From: Melioribacteraceae bacterium
GTDB lineage: Bacteria; Bacteroidota; Ignavibacteria; Ignavibacteriales; Melioribacteraceae
DNA: 41,927 nt
Assembly: GCA_021647785.1 (NCBI GenBank)
Contig: JAKIUC010000040.1
Span: 1 to 41,927 of the forward strand
Direction of reading: 5' to 3'
Shown: in pieces, positions 7,397 to 16,797 of the stretch
Numbering within the stretch: position 1 is the first letter of the stretch
How the letters are laid out: every line of letters starts with the position of its first letter
The notes under the pieces: model-generated
The model's input: the letters and a program-made list of their open reading frames with translations, nothing else
Told to the model about the DNA's origin: nothing
Database searches by the model: none
Translations under genes and position numbers: made by a program

Positions 7397-9778
7397 ATGA
7401 GAAGTAAAATATTACTGTTTAGCTTTTTATTCTCTCTCTTCGGTGTGGTTCATTCACAAGAAAATTTAGATTCTTTGATAGTTGAGCAAGAGTCTCTTTC
7501 TGATTCGACAGCATTATTGCTTGTTGCCGCAGAAGATTCCCTGAAAAAAATTAATGCTGAAACAATAAAACATATCAAAACTATTTTTGCAAATTCTCCA
7601 AACAAGAGACCTACTATTGGGTTAGCCCTTGCAGGTGGCGGTGCTAAAGGTTTTGCACATTCAGGAGTTTTACAGTTAATTGATTCGCTTAATATTCCAG
7701 TCGATTTTATTGCCGGCAATAGTATGGGCGGTCTTGTTGCTGCACTCTACTCTATTGGTTATAGCGGTAAAGATCTGGAAAAATACACGAAAAGTTTAGA
7801 CTGGAATTCGGTGCTTAATGATAGTCCATCTCGTGAAGAACTCCCTTTCATTGAAAAGAGAAAAACAGGGATGTATCAATTAAGTGTAGGGTTAAAAGGA
7901 TACCAGCCAACAGTTCCAAGCGGAATGATATATGGACAAAACATTCAGATGGAATTTTTAGCTATGACAGCCCCTTACGAAGATGTTACAAATTTTGATG
8001 ACTTACCAATTCCCTTTAGATGTGTAGCTGTTGACTTAGTAACTGGTAAAGAAGAAGTATTGAAAAGTGGTTCTCTCTCTAAAGCAATGAGATCAACAAT
8101 GTCAATCCCTTCTGCTTTTTCACCTGTCGATTGGAATCAATACTTGTTGGTTGATGGAATGGTTCTTAATAATTTCCCTGTTGATGTAGTTAAAGAGATG
8201 GGAGCAGATATTGTAATTGGTCTTAATTTAACAACTGGTAGAATGGAAAAGGAAGATTTGCGAGATATCTTTTCTATTTTGAATAGAACAGTTGATATCC
8301 CAATGGGTGGTAGATTAGCAGAGAATATTGAACTTTCTGATATTTACATATCGCAGAATCTTAACGGATTTTCAACATCAGATTTTTCTTCAGATAGAGT
8401 TACCCAAATAATTGAAAGGGGTAAAGAAGCAGGTGTTAGAAATATGGATGTACTACTTGCCCTAAAAAAGGAACTTGAAAAGTATGATGATTATCATAAA
8501 TGGAAAAATGTAGAGCGAGAAAAAAAGCAAACTGAAATTCTTGAGAGAAGAGAAAATTTTCTGTTAGAACCACCTATAATTAACAATATAAGTGTTTTGG
8601 GAAATAAAAAATTTGATAATGATTTTATATTAAATTATTTGAGAATAAGTAGTGGCGATACATTTAATACTGAAGTTATTCAAAAGAAGGTAGAGGCTCT
8701 TTATGCGTTAAATTATTTTGAAACTGTTACTTACGAAATAATAAAAATAGATGACACTAAAATTAATTTGCAGATAATTGTTAAAGAGAAGCCTGTTAAC
8801 AGAGTGGTTTCTGGGTTTAGATATGATGACTATTTCAAGATAATTGGATTGTTAGGACTTGAAACCAATTCAGCCTTAATACCAGGTGCCCAAATGGAGG
8901 CATATATTAGGTTTGGTGGTTTAACACAATTTGATGTTACTGTGCTTTATCCTTCTCGCTCTATGGATATACCAGTCTATCCTTTTCTAAGAATAAGCTA
9001 TAAAGAAGTTCCTTTAAACTTCTATTTTGATGGGAGAAAAGTATTTAGTTTTAGAGATAGATCTTGGGATTTTTCAGGTGGGCTAAACTTTAGTCTTAGT
9101 AAATTCTGGAATCTCGAAGCTTCTATGAATTATGAACTTATGAATGTTGTTACAGATATAGCTTCAAATGAAATTGATGATATTGTTAAAAGCACACAAC
9201 CTGATGCTAAAATTATTGATGGCAAACTACAATTATTGTTCGATTCTCTTGATGATATAATTGTCTCAAATTCAGGATTATACTTTAAATCTTATTTTGA
9301 AATTTCAATGAAGGATTTAGGATCTGAAATCCAGTTTCACAGATTTTATAGTTTTGCTGAATATTATATCCCGATAGGGGAAAAACATAATTTTAAATTA
9401 GCTGCCTTATATACATTTGCAGGAAAAAAAACTCCTTTCTATAAATGGTTTTATATTGGAGGACCACGCACGTTTGTAGGAATTGATTATTTTCAAGCTA
9501 ATGGAACAGAGTTTGCCATTGGACAAATGGACTACAGGTTTGAGTTCCTTAAAGACCTATATTTAAAAGGAGTTTTTAATGTTATGTTTGCATATAATAT
9601 GTCAAATTTTGAAGACCCAATACGTGGAAAGCCAATTTTTGGCGGGGGTATTTCACTTACTATGAGAACAATGTTTGGTAAAGCCGAATTGATGTGGTCG
9701 CAAGGAGATACTAATATGTATAACCCTGGTGAAAAAACTAACAGAGTTTATTTCACATTTGGATATAATTTAAAATAG
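7397..9778 (+). CDS. Patatin-like phospholipase fused to POTRA and Omp85 barrel (type Vd/PlpD-like)
   Basis: 793-residue outer-membrane protein with a signal peptide (about residues 1-20). The patatin domain (about 70-380) has the oxyanion motif GGGAKG (80-85), the nucleophile elbow GNSMG (Ser about 109) and the catalytic Asp in DGMVLNNFP (about 253), so the Ser-Asp dyad is intact. One POTRA-like domain follows (about 390-465, starting INNISVLGNKKF). The rest is a 16-strand-style BamA/TamA barrel, with the late motif GGPRTFVGIDYF resembling the Omp85 RGF region. This is the PlpD (type Vd) arrangement, predicted to expose or release a lipase. It is translated 10 bases after the M23 peptidase and 11 bases before the LpoB-like gene. 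Confidence 0.9.
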   Translation: MRSKILLFSFLFSLFGVVHSQENLDSLIVEQESLSDSTALLLVAAEDSLKKINAETIKHIKTIFANSPNKRPTIGLALAGGGAKGFAHSGVLQLIDSLNIPVDFIAGNSMGGLVAALYSIGYSGKDLEKYTKSLDWNSVLNDSPSREELPFIEKRKTGMYQLSVGLKGYQPTVPSGMIYGQNIQMEFLAMTAPYEDVTNFDDLPIPFRCVAVDLVTGKEEVLKSGSLSKAMRSTMSIPSAFSPVDWNQYLLVDGMVLNNFPVDVVKEMGADIVIGLNLTTGRMEKEDLRDIFSILNRTVDIPMGGRLAENIELSDIYISQNLNGFSTSDFSSDRVTQIIERGKEAGVRNMDVLLALKKELEKYDDYHKWKNVEREKKQTEILERRENFLLEPPIINNISVLGNKKFDNDFILNYLRISSGDTFNTEVIQKKVEALYALNYFETVTYEIIKIDDTKINLQIIVKEKPVNRVVSGFRYDDYFKIIGLLGLETNSALIPGAQMEAYIRFGGLTQFDVTVLYPSRSMDIPVYPFLRISYKEVPLNFYFDGRKVFSFRDRSWDFSGGLNFSLSKFWNLEASMNYELMNVVTDIASNEIDDIVKSTQPDAKIIDGKLQLLFDSLDDIIVSNSGLYFKSYFEISMKDLGSEIQFHRFYSFAEYYIPIGEKHNFKLAALYTFAGKKTPFYKWFYIGGPRTFVGIDYFQANGTEFAIGQMDYRFEFLKDLYLKGVFNVMFAYNMSNFEDPIRGKPIFGGGISLTMRTMFGKAELMWSQGDTNMYNPGEKTNRVYFTFGYNLK

Positions 9779-9789
9779 GATTATAATAA

Positions 9790-10356
9790 ATGTTAAAGAG
9801 AATAATTATACTTTTAGTTTCACTTTTATTGCTTCAAATATTTTTTAGTTGCAGCAGTGTGGGTACTACCGAAACCAACATTGCTGATATAAATAAATTT
9901 TGGAGTGAAAGTGATTCGGAAGTAATAGCAGATTCAATAGTAAATAAATTACTACTTTCAGAATGGAAAACAAAATTTACAAATAAAAGAAAACCCAAAC
10001 TTGTTATTGGCTCAATAGAAAATTTAACAAATGAAAAAATTGATACAGATTTATTATCAAAAAATATTGAAAGAAGTTTTATAAATAGTGGTGATGTAAC
10101 ATTTATATCTTCAAAAGATAAACGAGAAATAGTTAGAAGTAATAGAAGAAATAAAAATGATTTTAATGGTGATAAAGAATTGAAGAAGTATTTAAAACCA
10201 TTAAACTCCGATTTTTTTATTAGTGGAAATTTAAAGTTAATGGTTGATTCGGTTTCAGTTCAAAAATTGAAAGAATATAAATTGACCTTAGAAATAATTA
10301 AAAGCAAAAATCTTGAATCAGTTATAACTATGTCTGAAATTATAATTAAGGATTAA
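9790..10356 (+). CDS. LpoB-like lipoprotein (penicillin-binding-protein activator type)
   Basis: 188-residue lipoprotein with signal peptide and lipobox LQIFFSC (Cys about residue 21). The mature part has the order of features of the LpoB family: DSIVNKLLLSEW, then KPKLVIGSIENLTNEKIDT (about 59-77), a long helix with RSFINSGDVTFIS, and KPLNSDFFISGNL (about 137-149). In Proteobacteria LpoB activates PBP1b from the outer membrane. Here function is inferred from resemblance and from operon context with a peptidoglycan peptidase. It is shorter than E. coli LpoB and lacks the long proline-rich linker. Confidence 0.75.
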   Translation: MLKRIIILLVSLLLLQIFFSCSSVGTTETNIADINKFWSESDSEVIADSIVNKLLLSEWKTKFTNKRKPKLVIGSIENLTNEKIDTDLLSKNIERSFINSGDVTFISSKDKREIVRSNRRNKNDFNGDKELKKYLKPLNSDFFISGNLKLMVDSVSVQKLKEYKLTLEIIKSKNLESVITMSEIIIKD

Positions 10357-10691
10357 GTTCTCTTCCTTAGGTCTGCCTGAGATATAAGACTCTTGCAGAG
10401 GATGTAACAATTAAAAGTCTCTAAAAACCCAACTTTTATTTTTTTAGAGTAAATATTTTTAACTTAATATTTTTGTAATTAAAAAACATTAGTGACTCCA
10501 AAAAGTTGGTTTTTTTCACAACAATATTGTAGTATTAGATGGATATTACTATTATATGTAAAAATTACTTGTTGAGAAGAAATTAAATCACTATTATCAC
10601 TAATATACATTATTTTTTATGGCTCAATTTTTGTTTAAGAAGTAGAATTAAAAAAATATAAATATTTACTATTAGATAGGTAAAAAGAAAA
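10357..10691. other. Intergenic region before the pilus cluster
   Basis: 335 bases, very AT-rich, without a gene. The arms AAAACCCAACTTTT (about 10425-10438) and AAAAAGTTGGTTTTTT (about 10499-10514) are complementary with one bulge and about 60 bases between them; they could form a weak terminator. The first 50 bases carry a GACTCTTGCAGAGGATG stretch that resembles part of 135-170 in the opposite orientation. A promoter for pilC must lie here, but I cannot place it. Confidence 0.35.
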
Positions 10692-12035
10692 ATGATTGAA
10701 TTAAAGTTTACCGCACAAAAAGCAAATGGACAAATAGTTAGCGGAAATTTAGCAGCCCCCACTTTTTCTGAAGGGAAGCAGCAAGTTAAAGCATTGATGG
10801 AGAAACATCGGCTTAAGTTAAAATCAATTCAGAAAAAAGTAACATTTATTTATAAGATAAAAAAAGGAAACGAGGCTGTTGTAAAAGGAGAGCAAAGAGC
10901 TTTTTCAAAAGAAGAAGTTGTTCAAGCCCTTACAAAGATGGGCTATCAGGTAGTTTCGGTAAACAAATTTCTTTTTGAATGGAACCCGAGACCGCCGCAA
11001 CAGGAAATATTATCGTTTGTTAAAATTAGTGCAGAACTTTTAGAGCAGAAATTACCATACAGCGAAATAATGACATTACTGATTAATGATTTGGAGAATA
11101 AAACACTTCGTGAATCTTTAAAACAAATTAATAACGATCTAAAACGTGGGGCAGATAGTCAAACAACATTTCTTCGTCACGAAAGAGTTTTTGGAAAATT
11201 TACAGCTTATATGCTTGGGCTTGCTGCAAAAAGTGGTAATATGACTGAGATTTACAAAGCTACAGCAAAGTTTCTGGAACGCAAAATGCAGTTTAGTAAA
11301 GATTTACGGAGTGCTTTAATTACACCGGCAATTACAATGTTTGTCCTTTTACTTGCCGTTCTTTTTTATGTAGGCTACATTTTTCCGGAAACAGCAAAAC
11401 TGTTTACCAAATTTGATATTAAACTTCCACCATTAACAGCAGCTACTTTAACTATAAGTGACTTCTTAATGAACCAATGGTTTTTAGTTCTGGTCGCAAT
11501 ATTTGTACCACCTATTATTTTAGTGTGGTGGGGCAGAACTAAAAAAGGAACCCTCTTCTTCGCAAAATATTTGATGAAAGTTCCAATAATGGGTAGTTTA
11601 ATACATAAAACAAATATCGAAGTTTTTTGTCGTGTATTCTATACTCTTTATAGTGGTTCTGCAGAATCAATTGAACCAATTAGAATTGCTTCTGAAGCAA
11701 CAGATAACGCATACTTTGAACAACAGATAAAAAAAGTTGCAATTCCTATGATGATTAGTAAAGGTGCTGGTGTTTCGGAATCGTTTGCAGCTGCAAAAGT
11801 ATTTACAGATACTGCAATTTCGCGTTTCCATTCTGGAGAAGAGAGTGGAACAATTAAGAATACTGCTCTTCAATTAGCAAATTATTATGAAAGTGAAACT
11901 GTATTTAGGCTAAAGAATGTAATAGAAATGATTCAAGTTTTTATTGCAATGGTTATTATGGTTGTAATGATTGGATTAACATTGGTTTCTGCAGAAACTG
12001 CAACAATTAATCCATCGAACCCTGGAACTAGATAA
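10692..12035 (+). CDS. pilC: PilC/GspF inner-membrane platform protein
   Basis: 447-residue polytopic protein of the type IV pilus/type II secretion platform, which connects the cytoplasmic ATPases to the growing pilus. Two GspF domains are visible: residues about 105-220 (from EILSFVKISAELLEQKLPYS) and about 305-425. Membrane segments lie at about 212-232, 260-280 and 412-432. The N-terminus is unusual: two copies of the small domain around KANGQIVSGNL...KALMEKHRLKLKSIQK (1-48) and KKGNEAVVKGEQ...ALTKMGYQVVSVNKF (56-96), where PilC normally has one. It heads a seven-gene cluster. Confidence 0.9.
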   Translation: MIELKFTAQKANGQIVSGNLAAPTFSEGKQQVKALMEKHRLKLKSIQKKVTFIYKIKKGNEAVVKGEQRAFSKEEVVQALTKMGYQVVSVNKFLFEWNPRPPQQEILSFVKISAELLEQKLPYSEIMTLLINDLENKTLRESLKQINNDLKRGADSQTTFLRHERVFGKFTAYMLGLAAKSGNMTEIYKATAKFLERKMQFSKDLRSALITPAITMFVLLLAVLFYVGYIFPETAKLFTKFDIKLPPLTAATLTISDFLMNQWFLVLVAIFVPPIILVWWGRTKKGTLFFAKYLMKVPIMGSLIHKTNIEVFCRVFYTLYSGSAESIEPIRIASEATDNAYFEQQIKKVAIPMMISKGAGVSESFAAAKVFTDTAISRFHSGEESGTIKNTALQLANYYESETVFRLKNVIEMIQVFIAMVIMVVMIGLTLVSAETATINPSNPGTR

Positions 12036-12145
12036 CTGATAATAATGGAAAATTTGAGAATGGTTTTTCCTCTAATTTAGTAAAAAAACTGAATTTCATA
12101 TTCAAAATCCTTACTTTAAAAGGTAAAATTCTACAAGGATAATAA

Positions 12146-13933
12146 ATGTTAGACTCACAACTTGAGATGACTGATAAAATTGGTTATTTACTTTTAAAAA
12201 AAGGTATAATTGATGATGAGATATTAGAGAAAGCCTTATCTGCTAAAAAAGCTGATGAGTTAAAAGGGCGGAGAAACCTTGCCCAAATTTTAGTTGGCGA
12301 ATTAAATTTTGACCACGATACCATTTTTAGAGAAGTTTCTGTTCTCTACGCATTTAAAGAGTTAAATATTTCGGTAGCTGATTTATCTGAAGTAAGAATT
12401 GAAGAGATTAAACGACTCCTAAACTCCAAAGGGGATGAGGTTCGGGACCAGTTTTTGCTTCATAAAGTTCTACCTTATAGTTACGATAAACTTAGAGATA
12501 GATTAGTACTTGCTGCTGTTGACCCAACTGATAAAGCATTAACCAAAATAGCTTATTCAATAAATATGAAAAAGTTTGAGGTTAACTTTCTTCGTAAAAA
12601 TGATTACGATAAGTTAGTTGAAATAATTGCTCCAGTCGAGAACGAATTCTTAAAAGCAATTCAAAGTTCTAGCGAAGAGCTAAGCGTTGAAATTGAAGAA
12701 TCAAGTCTTGACGAAGAAGAATTAGATGCTGAAATTAATAAGAGTGCACTTGTTAATTTAATTGAAGCATCCTTAGTAGAAGGTGTTCGTAAAGGGGCAA
12801 GTGATATTCATGTAGTTCCTAAAAGTGGAAACATAACCGAAATTCATTTTAGAATAGATGGTAAGTTACAACTATGGCATGCTCAAGATAATACACAGCC
12901 CGAAGCATTAATGGCTGTTGTTAAAGATAGAGCAAAAGGTTTAGATAGGTTTGAAAGGGAGAGGGCACAAGATGGATTTATTCAGCGTGCAATTGATAAC
13001 CATATTATTAGGTATCGAGTTTCGGTTCTACCTATGGTTGGTACAGAACTTAAAAATAAATTTGAATCGGTTGTTATAAGAATTTTAGATGATAGAAAGG
13101 TTATTAAAGATCTAAGTAAGTTGGGCTTAGTTGGCTATTCTAATAGAGCATTTACAAAAGCAATTAAACAACCGCAGGGGATGATTATTTTAACAGGTCC
13201 TACAGGAAGTGGTAAAAGTACAACTCTTGTTGCCGCCCTTTATCAAGTTATAGACCCTACAAAAAATATTTTAACAGTTGAGGATCCTGTTGAATATGTT
13301 ATTGAGGGTGCACGCCAGCTAAAAATTGGTTTCAGAATGAATTTTGAGCAAGCAATTAGATCTATATTACGACACGACCCTGATATAGTAATGGTAGGTG
13401 AAATGCGAGATAAGGAGACTGCGGAAACAGCAATAAAGCTTGCAAACACTGGTCACTTAACATTCTCTACACTTCACACAAACGATGCACCAAGTGCTGT
13501 TGCACGTCTTTATAAAATGGGAGTAGAACCATTTTTAATTGCTTATGCAATTAATATAATTGTTGCTCAGCGTTTAATAAGAAAGCTATGCAATAATTGT
13601 AAAAGAACAGTTGAAAAAATTGATGAAGCTGTTGCAGAAAGAGCAAAAATAAATCTTGATGATTGGAACAAGATAGAAATATTTGAAGCTGTTGGATGTG
13701 AAAAATGTAGTGGTTCTGGCTATAAAGGAAGAATGGCAATACACGAAGCTCTATATTTTACAAAAGAAATAAGAGAATTAGTTGTACGAGCAGGTGAAGA
13801 GATTGATGAAGATGCTGTAAGAAAGCAATCGAGAAAAGATGGAACATTAACTTTAAGAGAGTCTGGTTTGGAGAAAGTTAAGTTAGGACAAACGTCACTT
13901 GAGGAAGTTTTATCAGGAACAATGGACGATTAA
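12146..13933 (+). CDS. pilB: PilB/GspE assembly ATPase
   Basis: 595-residue hexameric ATPase that powers pilus or pseudopilus extension. An N-terminal MshEN/GspE-N type region (1-165) precedes an acidic linker (about 176-196). Then come the N2E domain (200-320), Walker A GPTGSGKS (351-358), Asp box VEDPVEYV (379-386), Walker B IVMVGEMRD (414-422) and His box LTFSTLHTND (438-447). A tetracysteine zinc site is formed by CNNC (482/485) and CEKC (518/521), as in PilB/GspE and unlike PilT. A purine-rich AAGGAT lies about 8 bases before the ATG. It sits between pilC and the pilT-like gene. Confidence 0.93.
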   Translation: MLDSQLEMTDKIGYLLLKKGIIDDEILEKALSAKKADELKGRRNLAQILVGELNFDHDTIFREVSVLYAFKELNISVADLSEVRIEEIKRLLNSKGDEVRDQFLLHKVLPYSYDKLRDRLVLAAVDPTDKALTKIAYSINMKKFEVNFLRKNDYDKLVEIIAPVENEFLKAIQSSSEELSVEIEESSLDEEELDAEINKSALVNLIEASLVEGVRKGASDIHVVPKSGNITEIHFRIDGKLQLWHAQDNTQPEALMAVVKDRAKGLDRFERERAQDGFIQRAIDNHIIRYRVSVLPMVGTELKNKFESVVIRILDDRKVIKDLSKLGLVGYSNRAFTKAIKQPQGMIILTGPTGSGKSTTLVAALYQVIDPTKNILTVEDPVEYVIEGARQLKIGFRMNFEQAIRSILRHDPDIVMVGEMRDKETAETAIKLANTGHLTFSTLHTNDAPSAVARLYKMGVEPFLIAYAINIIVAQRLIRKLCNNCKRTVEKIDEAVAERAKINLDDWNKIEIFEAVGCEKCSGSGYKGRMAIHEALYFTKEIRELVVRAGEEIDEDAVRKQSRKDGTLTLRESGLEKVKLGQTSLEEVLSGTMDD

Positions 13934-14000
13934 ACTTTATTTTGGTAAATTTTAAACGGTTTTTTTCGATAATCTATTTATGAGTTTTAAATTAATATTT

Positions 14001-14006
14001 GAGGAC
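14001..14006 (+). promoter_or_regulatory. Ribosome-binding site deciding the pilT-like start
   Basis: GAGGAC lies 7-9 bases before GTG at 14014. Using TTG at 13999 instead would place this Shine-Dalgarno-like sequence inside the coding region, so I prefer GTG 14014. Confidence 0.5.
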
Positions 14007-14013
14007 TAACCAA

Positions 14014-15237
14014 GTGATTGAAGCAAAAGGAATTTTAGCTAAATATGTTCAAAAAATACCGCAGAGTATATTAGGTGCTGAAAAGGTAAATTTCATTATT
14101 GAAATGGCACAGCAGATGCCAGGTGATGAAAAAGTTGAGCTTCATAAGATGATAAATTATGTTCTTACTCTAATGATTGAGAGAGAAGCCTCTGATGTGG
14201 AAGTTGGCGGGCACGGAACTGATGATTTTTTCTGGTTCCGTATTCATGGAGAAAAAGTTAGAGTTGAAGAATTACCTCGTTTTAATCATCTTGAAACATC
14301 AATATTAATTGTTTCTCTACTTACAAATAATCAATGCAAGCATTTGCTGGTAGGAAGAAATTTGGATTTCAGTTATTCCTTTCATTATGATGTTGTAAAT
14401 AAAAACGTTAGGTTTAGAGCCGATGCGTATTTTGATTTAGATACTCTTGCACTTAATATGCGTGCTATTTCTTCAATTGTACGCCCTTTAGAATCCCTTG
14501 GGTTTCATCAAAATGCTATTAGAATGATGAGCCATAATTACATTAAGTTTGGGTTATCATTAGTAACAGGAATTACAGGCTCGGGTAAATCTACCACACT
14601 CGATGCAATTATCGATTTTCATAATAAGTTTGACCCTGCACATATTGTTATTATTTCTGCACCTATTGAGTATGTGCATATATCTAACAAAGCTATTATT
14701 CGGCATAGAGAAGTTGGTAAGGATGTTCTCTCCTTTCAAGAGGGGGTTGTACAAGCATTACGTCAAGATCCTGATATTATTGTAATTGGAGAGATGAGAG
14801 ACCCCGAAACCATACTGGCAGCATTAGAAATAACAGATACTGGTCATAAAGTATTTTCAACTCTTCACACATCATCGGCTACAGAATCTATTGATAGAAT
14901 TATTGCCGAAGTTAACCCAGTTGAACAGGAAAGGGTTAGAAATAGATTGGCAGATGTTCTTACATCTGTTGTTTCTCAAAAACTTGTTCCATCTGTAGAT
15001 AAGAAACGAGTAATGGCAAAAGAGGTACTAATAGTAACTCCGAGTGTAAGAGCTGCAATAAAAAACGACAATACAAGTGAAATTTATATGATGGTTGTAC
15101 AAGGAGGTCCCCAAGGTATGATAACTATGGAACAAGATTTGCTACGTCTTGTGAAGCAAAGATTAATTACAAAGGAAATTGCTCTTGGTTATGCAAATAA
15201 TAAAAATAGAATGTTACAGTTACTTAAGGCTACATAA
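14014..15237 (+). CDS. pilT: PilT-like retraction-type ATPase
   Basis: 407-residue secretion ATPase without the zinc-binding insert of PilB. Walker A GITGSGKST (about 186-194), Asp-box equivalent ISAPIEYVH (Ala-Pro in place of the usual Asp-Pro), Walker B IIVIGEMRD and His box VFSTLHTSSA are present. The late region VRAAIKNDNTSEIYMMVVQG corresponds to the PilT AIRNLIRE block and ends in MITMEQDLLRLVKQRLIT, typical of PilT. The glutamate and arginine residues needed for hydrolysis appear to be present. Residues 1-60 are longer and more helical than in PilT. It is followed three bases later by the PilM-PilN fusion gene. Confidence 0.85.
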   Translation: MIEAKGILAKYVQKIPQSILGAEKVNFIIEMAQQMPGDEKVELHKMINYVLTLMIEREASDVEVGGHGTDDFFWFRIHGEKVRVEELPRFNHLETSILIVSLLTNNQCKHLLVGRNLDFSYSFHYDVVNKNVRFRADAYFDLDTLALNMRAISSIVRPLESLGFHQNAIRMMSHNYIKFGLSLVTGITGSGKSTTLDAIIDFHNKFDPAHIVIISAPIEYVHISNKAIIRHREVGKDVLSFQEGVVQALRQDPDIIVIGEMRDPETILAALEITDTGHKVFSTLHTSSATESIDRIIAEVNPVEQERVRNRLADVLTSVVSQKLVPSVDKKRVMAKEVLIVTPSVRAAIKNDNTSEIYMMVVQGGPQGMITMEQDLLRLVKQRLITKEIALGYANNKNRMLQLLKAT

Positions 15238-15240
15238 AGC

Positions 15241-16797
15241 ATGAAGAAGCCTCTAATATGTATATATAGTGAGGGAATGGAACTTAAAGTCTCTGTTCTT
15301 TCGAGAGAAAAGGATAAAATTTCTATTCATCAAAACTTTACGGTTGAAAAGAAGGATACTCGAAAGGTAGATCCTACCGAACAACTTGGAGATTTTACTG
15401 ATGATTCACTCTCTTCGGATGATATTTCTTTCGATTCTTTAGATAGTATGGATGAAACTTCCCCCTCGGCTTCTCAAAGTAATTCTAATGAAATATCTGA
15501 AATAGCTGCTGGTTTGGTGAATTACAATCTATCTAAAGCTCAATTCATACCTATAATTACTGACCCTAATGTTACTTTTCATATCTATGAAGGATTATTA
15601 GAGAAGGATAAAAAGAAAACAATTGATAAAATAATAGCAGAAATTCAAAATACTAAAGGATTAATTTTATTAAGGGATCAGATAGATTTTATCTCCTTAG
15701 ATGATAAAACACACTTGTGTGTTTTTACTGACCCCAATGTTGAGATGGCAAATTTTATCAATTCTGTTGCTAATTATAATGGTAAAAGATATTATAAAAT
15801 TCATTCAATAAAGAGTGCTGAAATTGCTCTTGCCAGTTTTGTTTCAAAAACCACTAAGTTTTTTCCGGAAGATTATTCTCTAATAATCTATATTGGAAAA
15901 GAGTTTAGTAAACTAATTTTCTTAGAAGGGCAAAACCTTAAACACATTGGTGCCACTTTAGATATTGGAACCCAAAATTTACACACTTACGATGTTTATT
16001 TCTCTAAGATTTTATTAGAGATGGAAAATGGTGGAATTCCAAGATTAGATAATGTTGTAATTTGCGGGGATGACCGTACTGAAAATTTAGTTCTCTCATT
16101 CTATGGAACATTTCCGGAAGCCAATGTTGCTGAATTAAAATTTGATATGTTTGATATTCTGAACATTCCTGAAGAAGAACAAAAGGATATTTCGTCATAC
16201 TCAATTCCTATTGCCGCCGCTTACGAGTATTATGCCGAACTTGATAAAGAATTGGTAGGTATCAATATTCTGCCTCGCTATATTCAGGAAAATCAAAAAT
16301 TCTTGCAGTTTGGATGGCATAGTTTTGCAATGCTTCCTATTATATTTGGAGTAACATTTTATTTTACATTTACAATTTTATCTAATGTTCAAGAAATTAA
16401 AGAATTAGATAATAAGATATATAACCTTGAGCAATTGGCTATAGAAAACCAAAGCCTTCTTGATCAAATGGATCCTTTATCCGATAGAATTGCAAATTTT
16501 GATAATACACAGGCAATTCTCGATTCTGCAATGAGCGGAACAGAAGTATGGGGTTACACATTAGAGAGAATCTCTAACTTTGTGGAACGAAGAAGAAACT
16601 TTTGGGTTTCTAACTTGGAAACAGGAAACAACTTTAATGTTTCAATGAAAGGTTTTTCATTATCTCGAAATGTTTTAACCGAGTTCTCAGAATATAGTAA
16701 TTCCTCGATACTGCAAAATGTTTTGTATGAACCATTACGTGAAAAAAACGCATTTGCATATGTGATAAGTTTCAAAACCGAAAAGAACAAAAAATAA
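15241..16797 (+). CDS. PilM-PilN fusion protein (GspL-like layout)
   Basis: 518 residues. The first 335 fit a divergent PilM/GspL actin-like domain (for example SLIIYIGKEFSKLIFLEGQ and the GATLDIGTQNL block), interrupted by an acidic Ser/Asp-rich insert (about 47-80). At 341-345 comes INILP, equivalent to the INLLP motif by which PilN docks into PilM. It is followed by one membrane segment (about 358-382), a coiled coil (about 383-415) and a ferredoxin-like tail, as in PilN. So the partner proteins appear to be joined in one chain. The ATP-binding residues of PilM are not obvious. The stop is directly followed by the next ATG (TAAATG). Confidence 0.75.
   Translation: MKKPLICIYSEGMELKVSVLSREKDKISIHQNFTVEKKDTRKVDPTEQLGDFTDDSLSSDDISFDSLDSMDETSPSASQSNSNEISEIAAGLVNYNLSKAQFIPIITDPNVTFHIYEGLLEKDKKKTIDKIIAEIQNTKGLILLRDQIDFISLDDKTHLCVFTDPNVEMANFINSVANYNGKRYYKIHSIKSAEIALASFVSKTTKFFPEDYSLIIYIGKEFSKLIFLEGQNLKHIGATLDIGTQNLHTYDVYFSKILLEMENGGIPRLDNVVICGDDRTENLVLSFYGTFPEANVAELKFDMFDILNIPEEEQKDISSYSIPIAAAYEYYAELDKELVGINILPRYIQENQKFLQFGWHSFAMLPIIFGVTFYFTFTILSNVQEIKELDNKIYNLEQLAIENQSLLDQMDPLSDRIANFDNTQAILDSAMSGTEVWGYTLERISNFVERRRNFWVSNLETGNNFNVSMKGFSLSRNVLTEFSEYSNSSILQNVLYEPLREKNAFAYVISFKTEKNKK

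Noticed and set aside
12047-12071. GGAAAA/TTTTCC hairpin after pilC
   Set aside because: Six A-T-rich pairs, no T-run after it, and the next gene of the cluster follows; not convincing as a terminator.
13999-14013. TTG start for the pilT-like gene
   Set aside because: The likely ribosome-binding site GAGGAC would fall inside the coding region; GTG 14014 is better placed.
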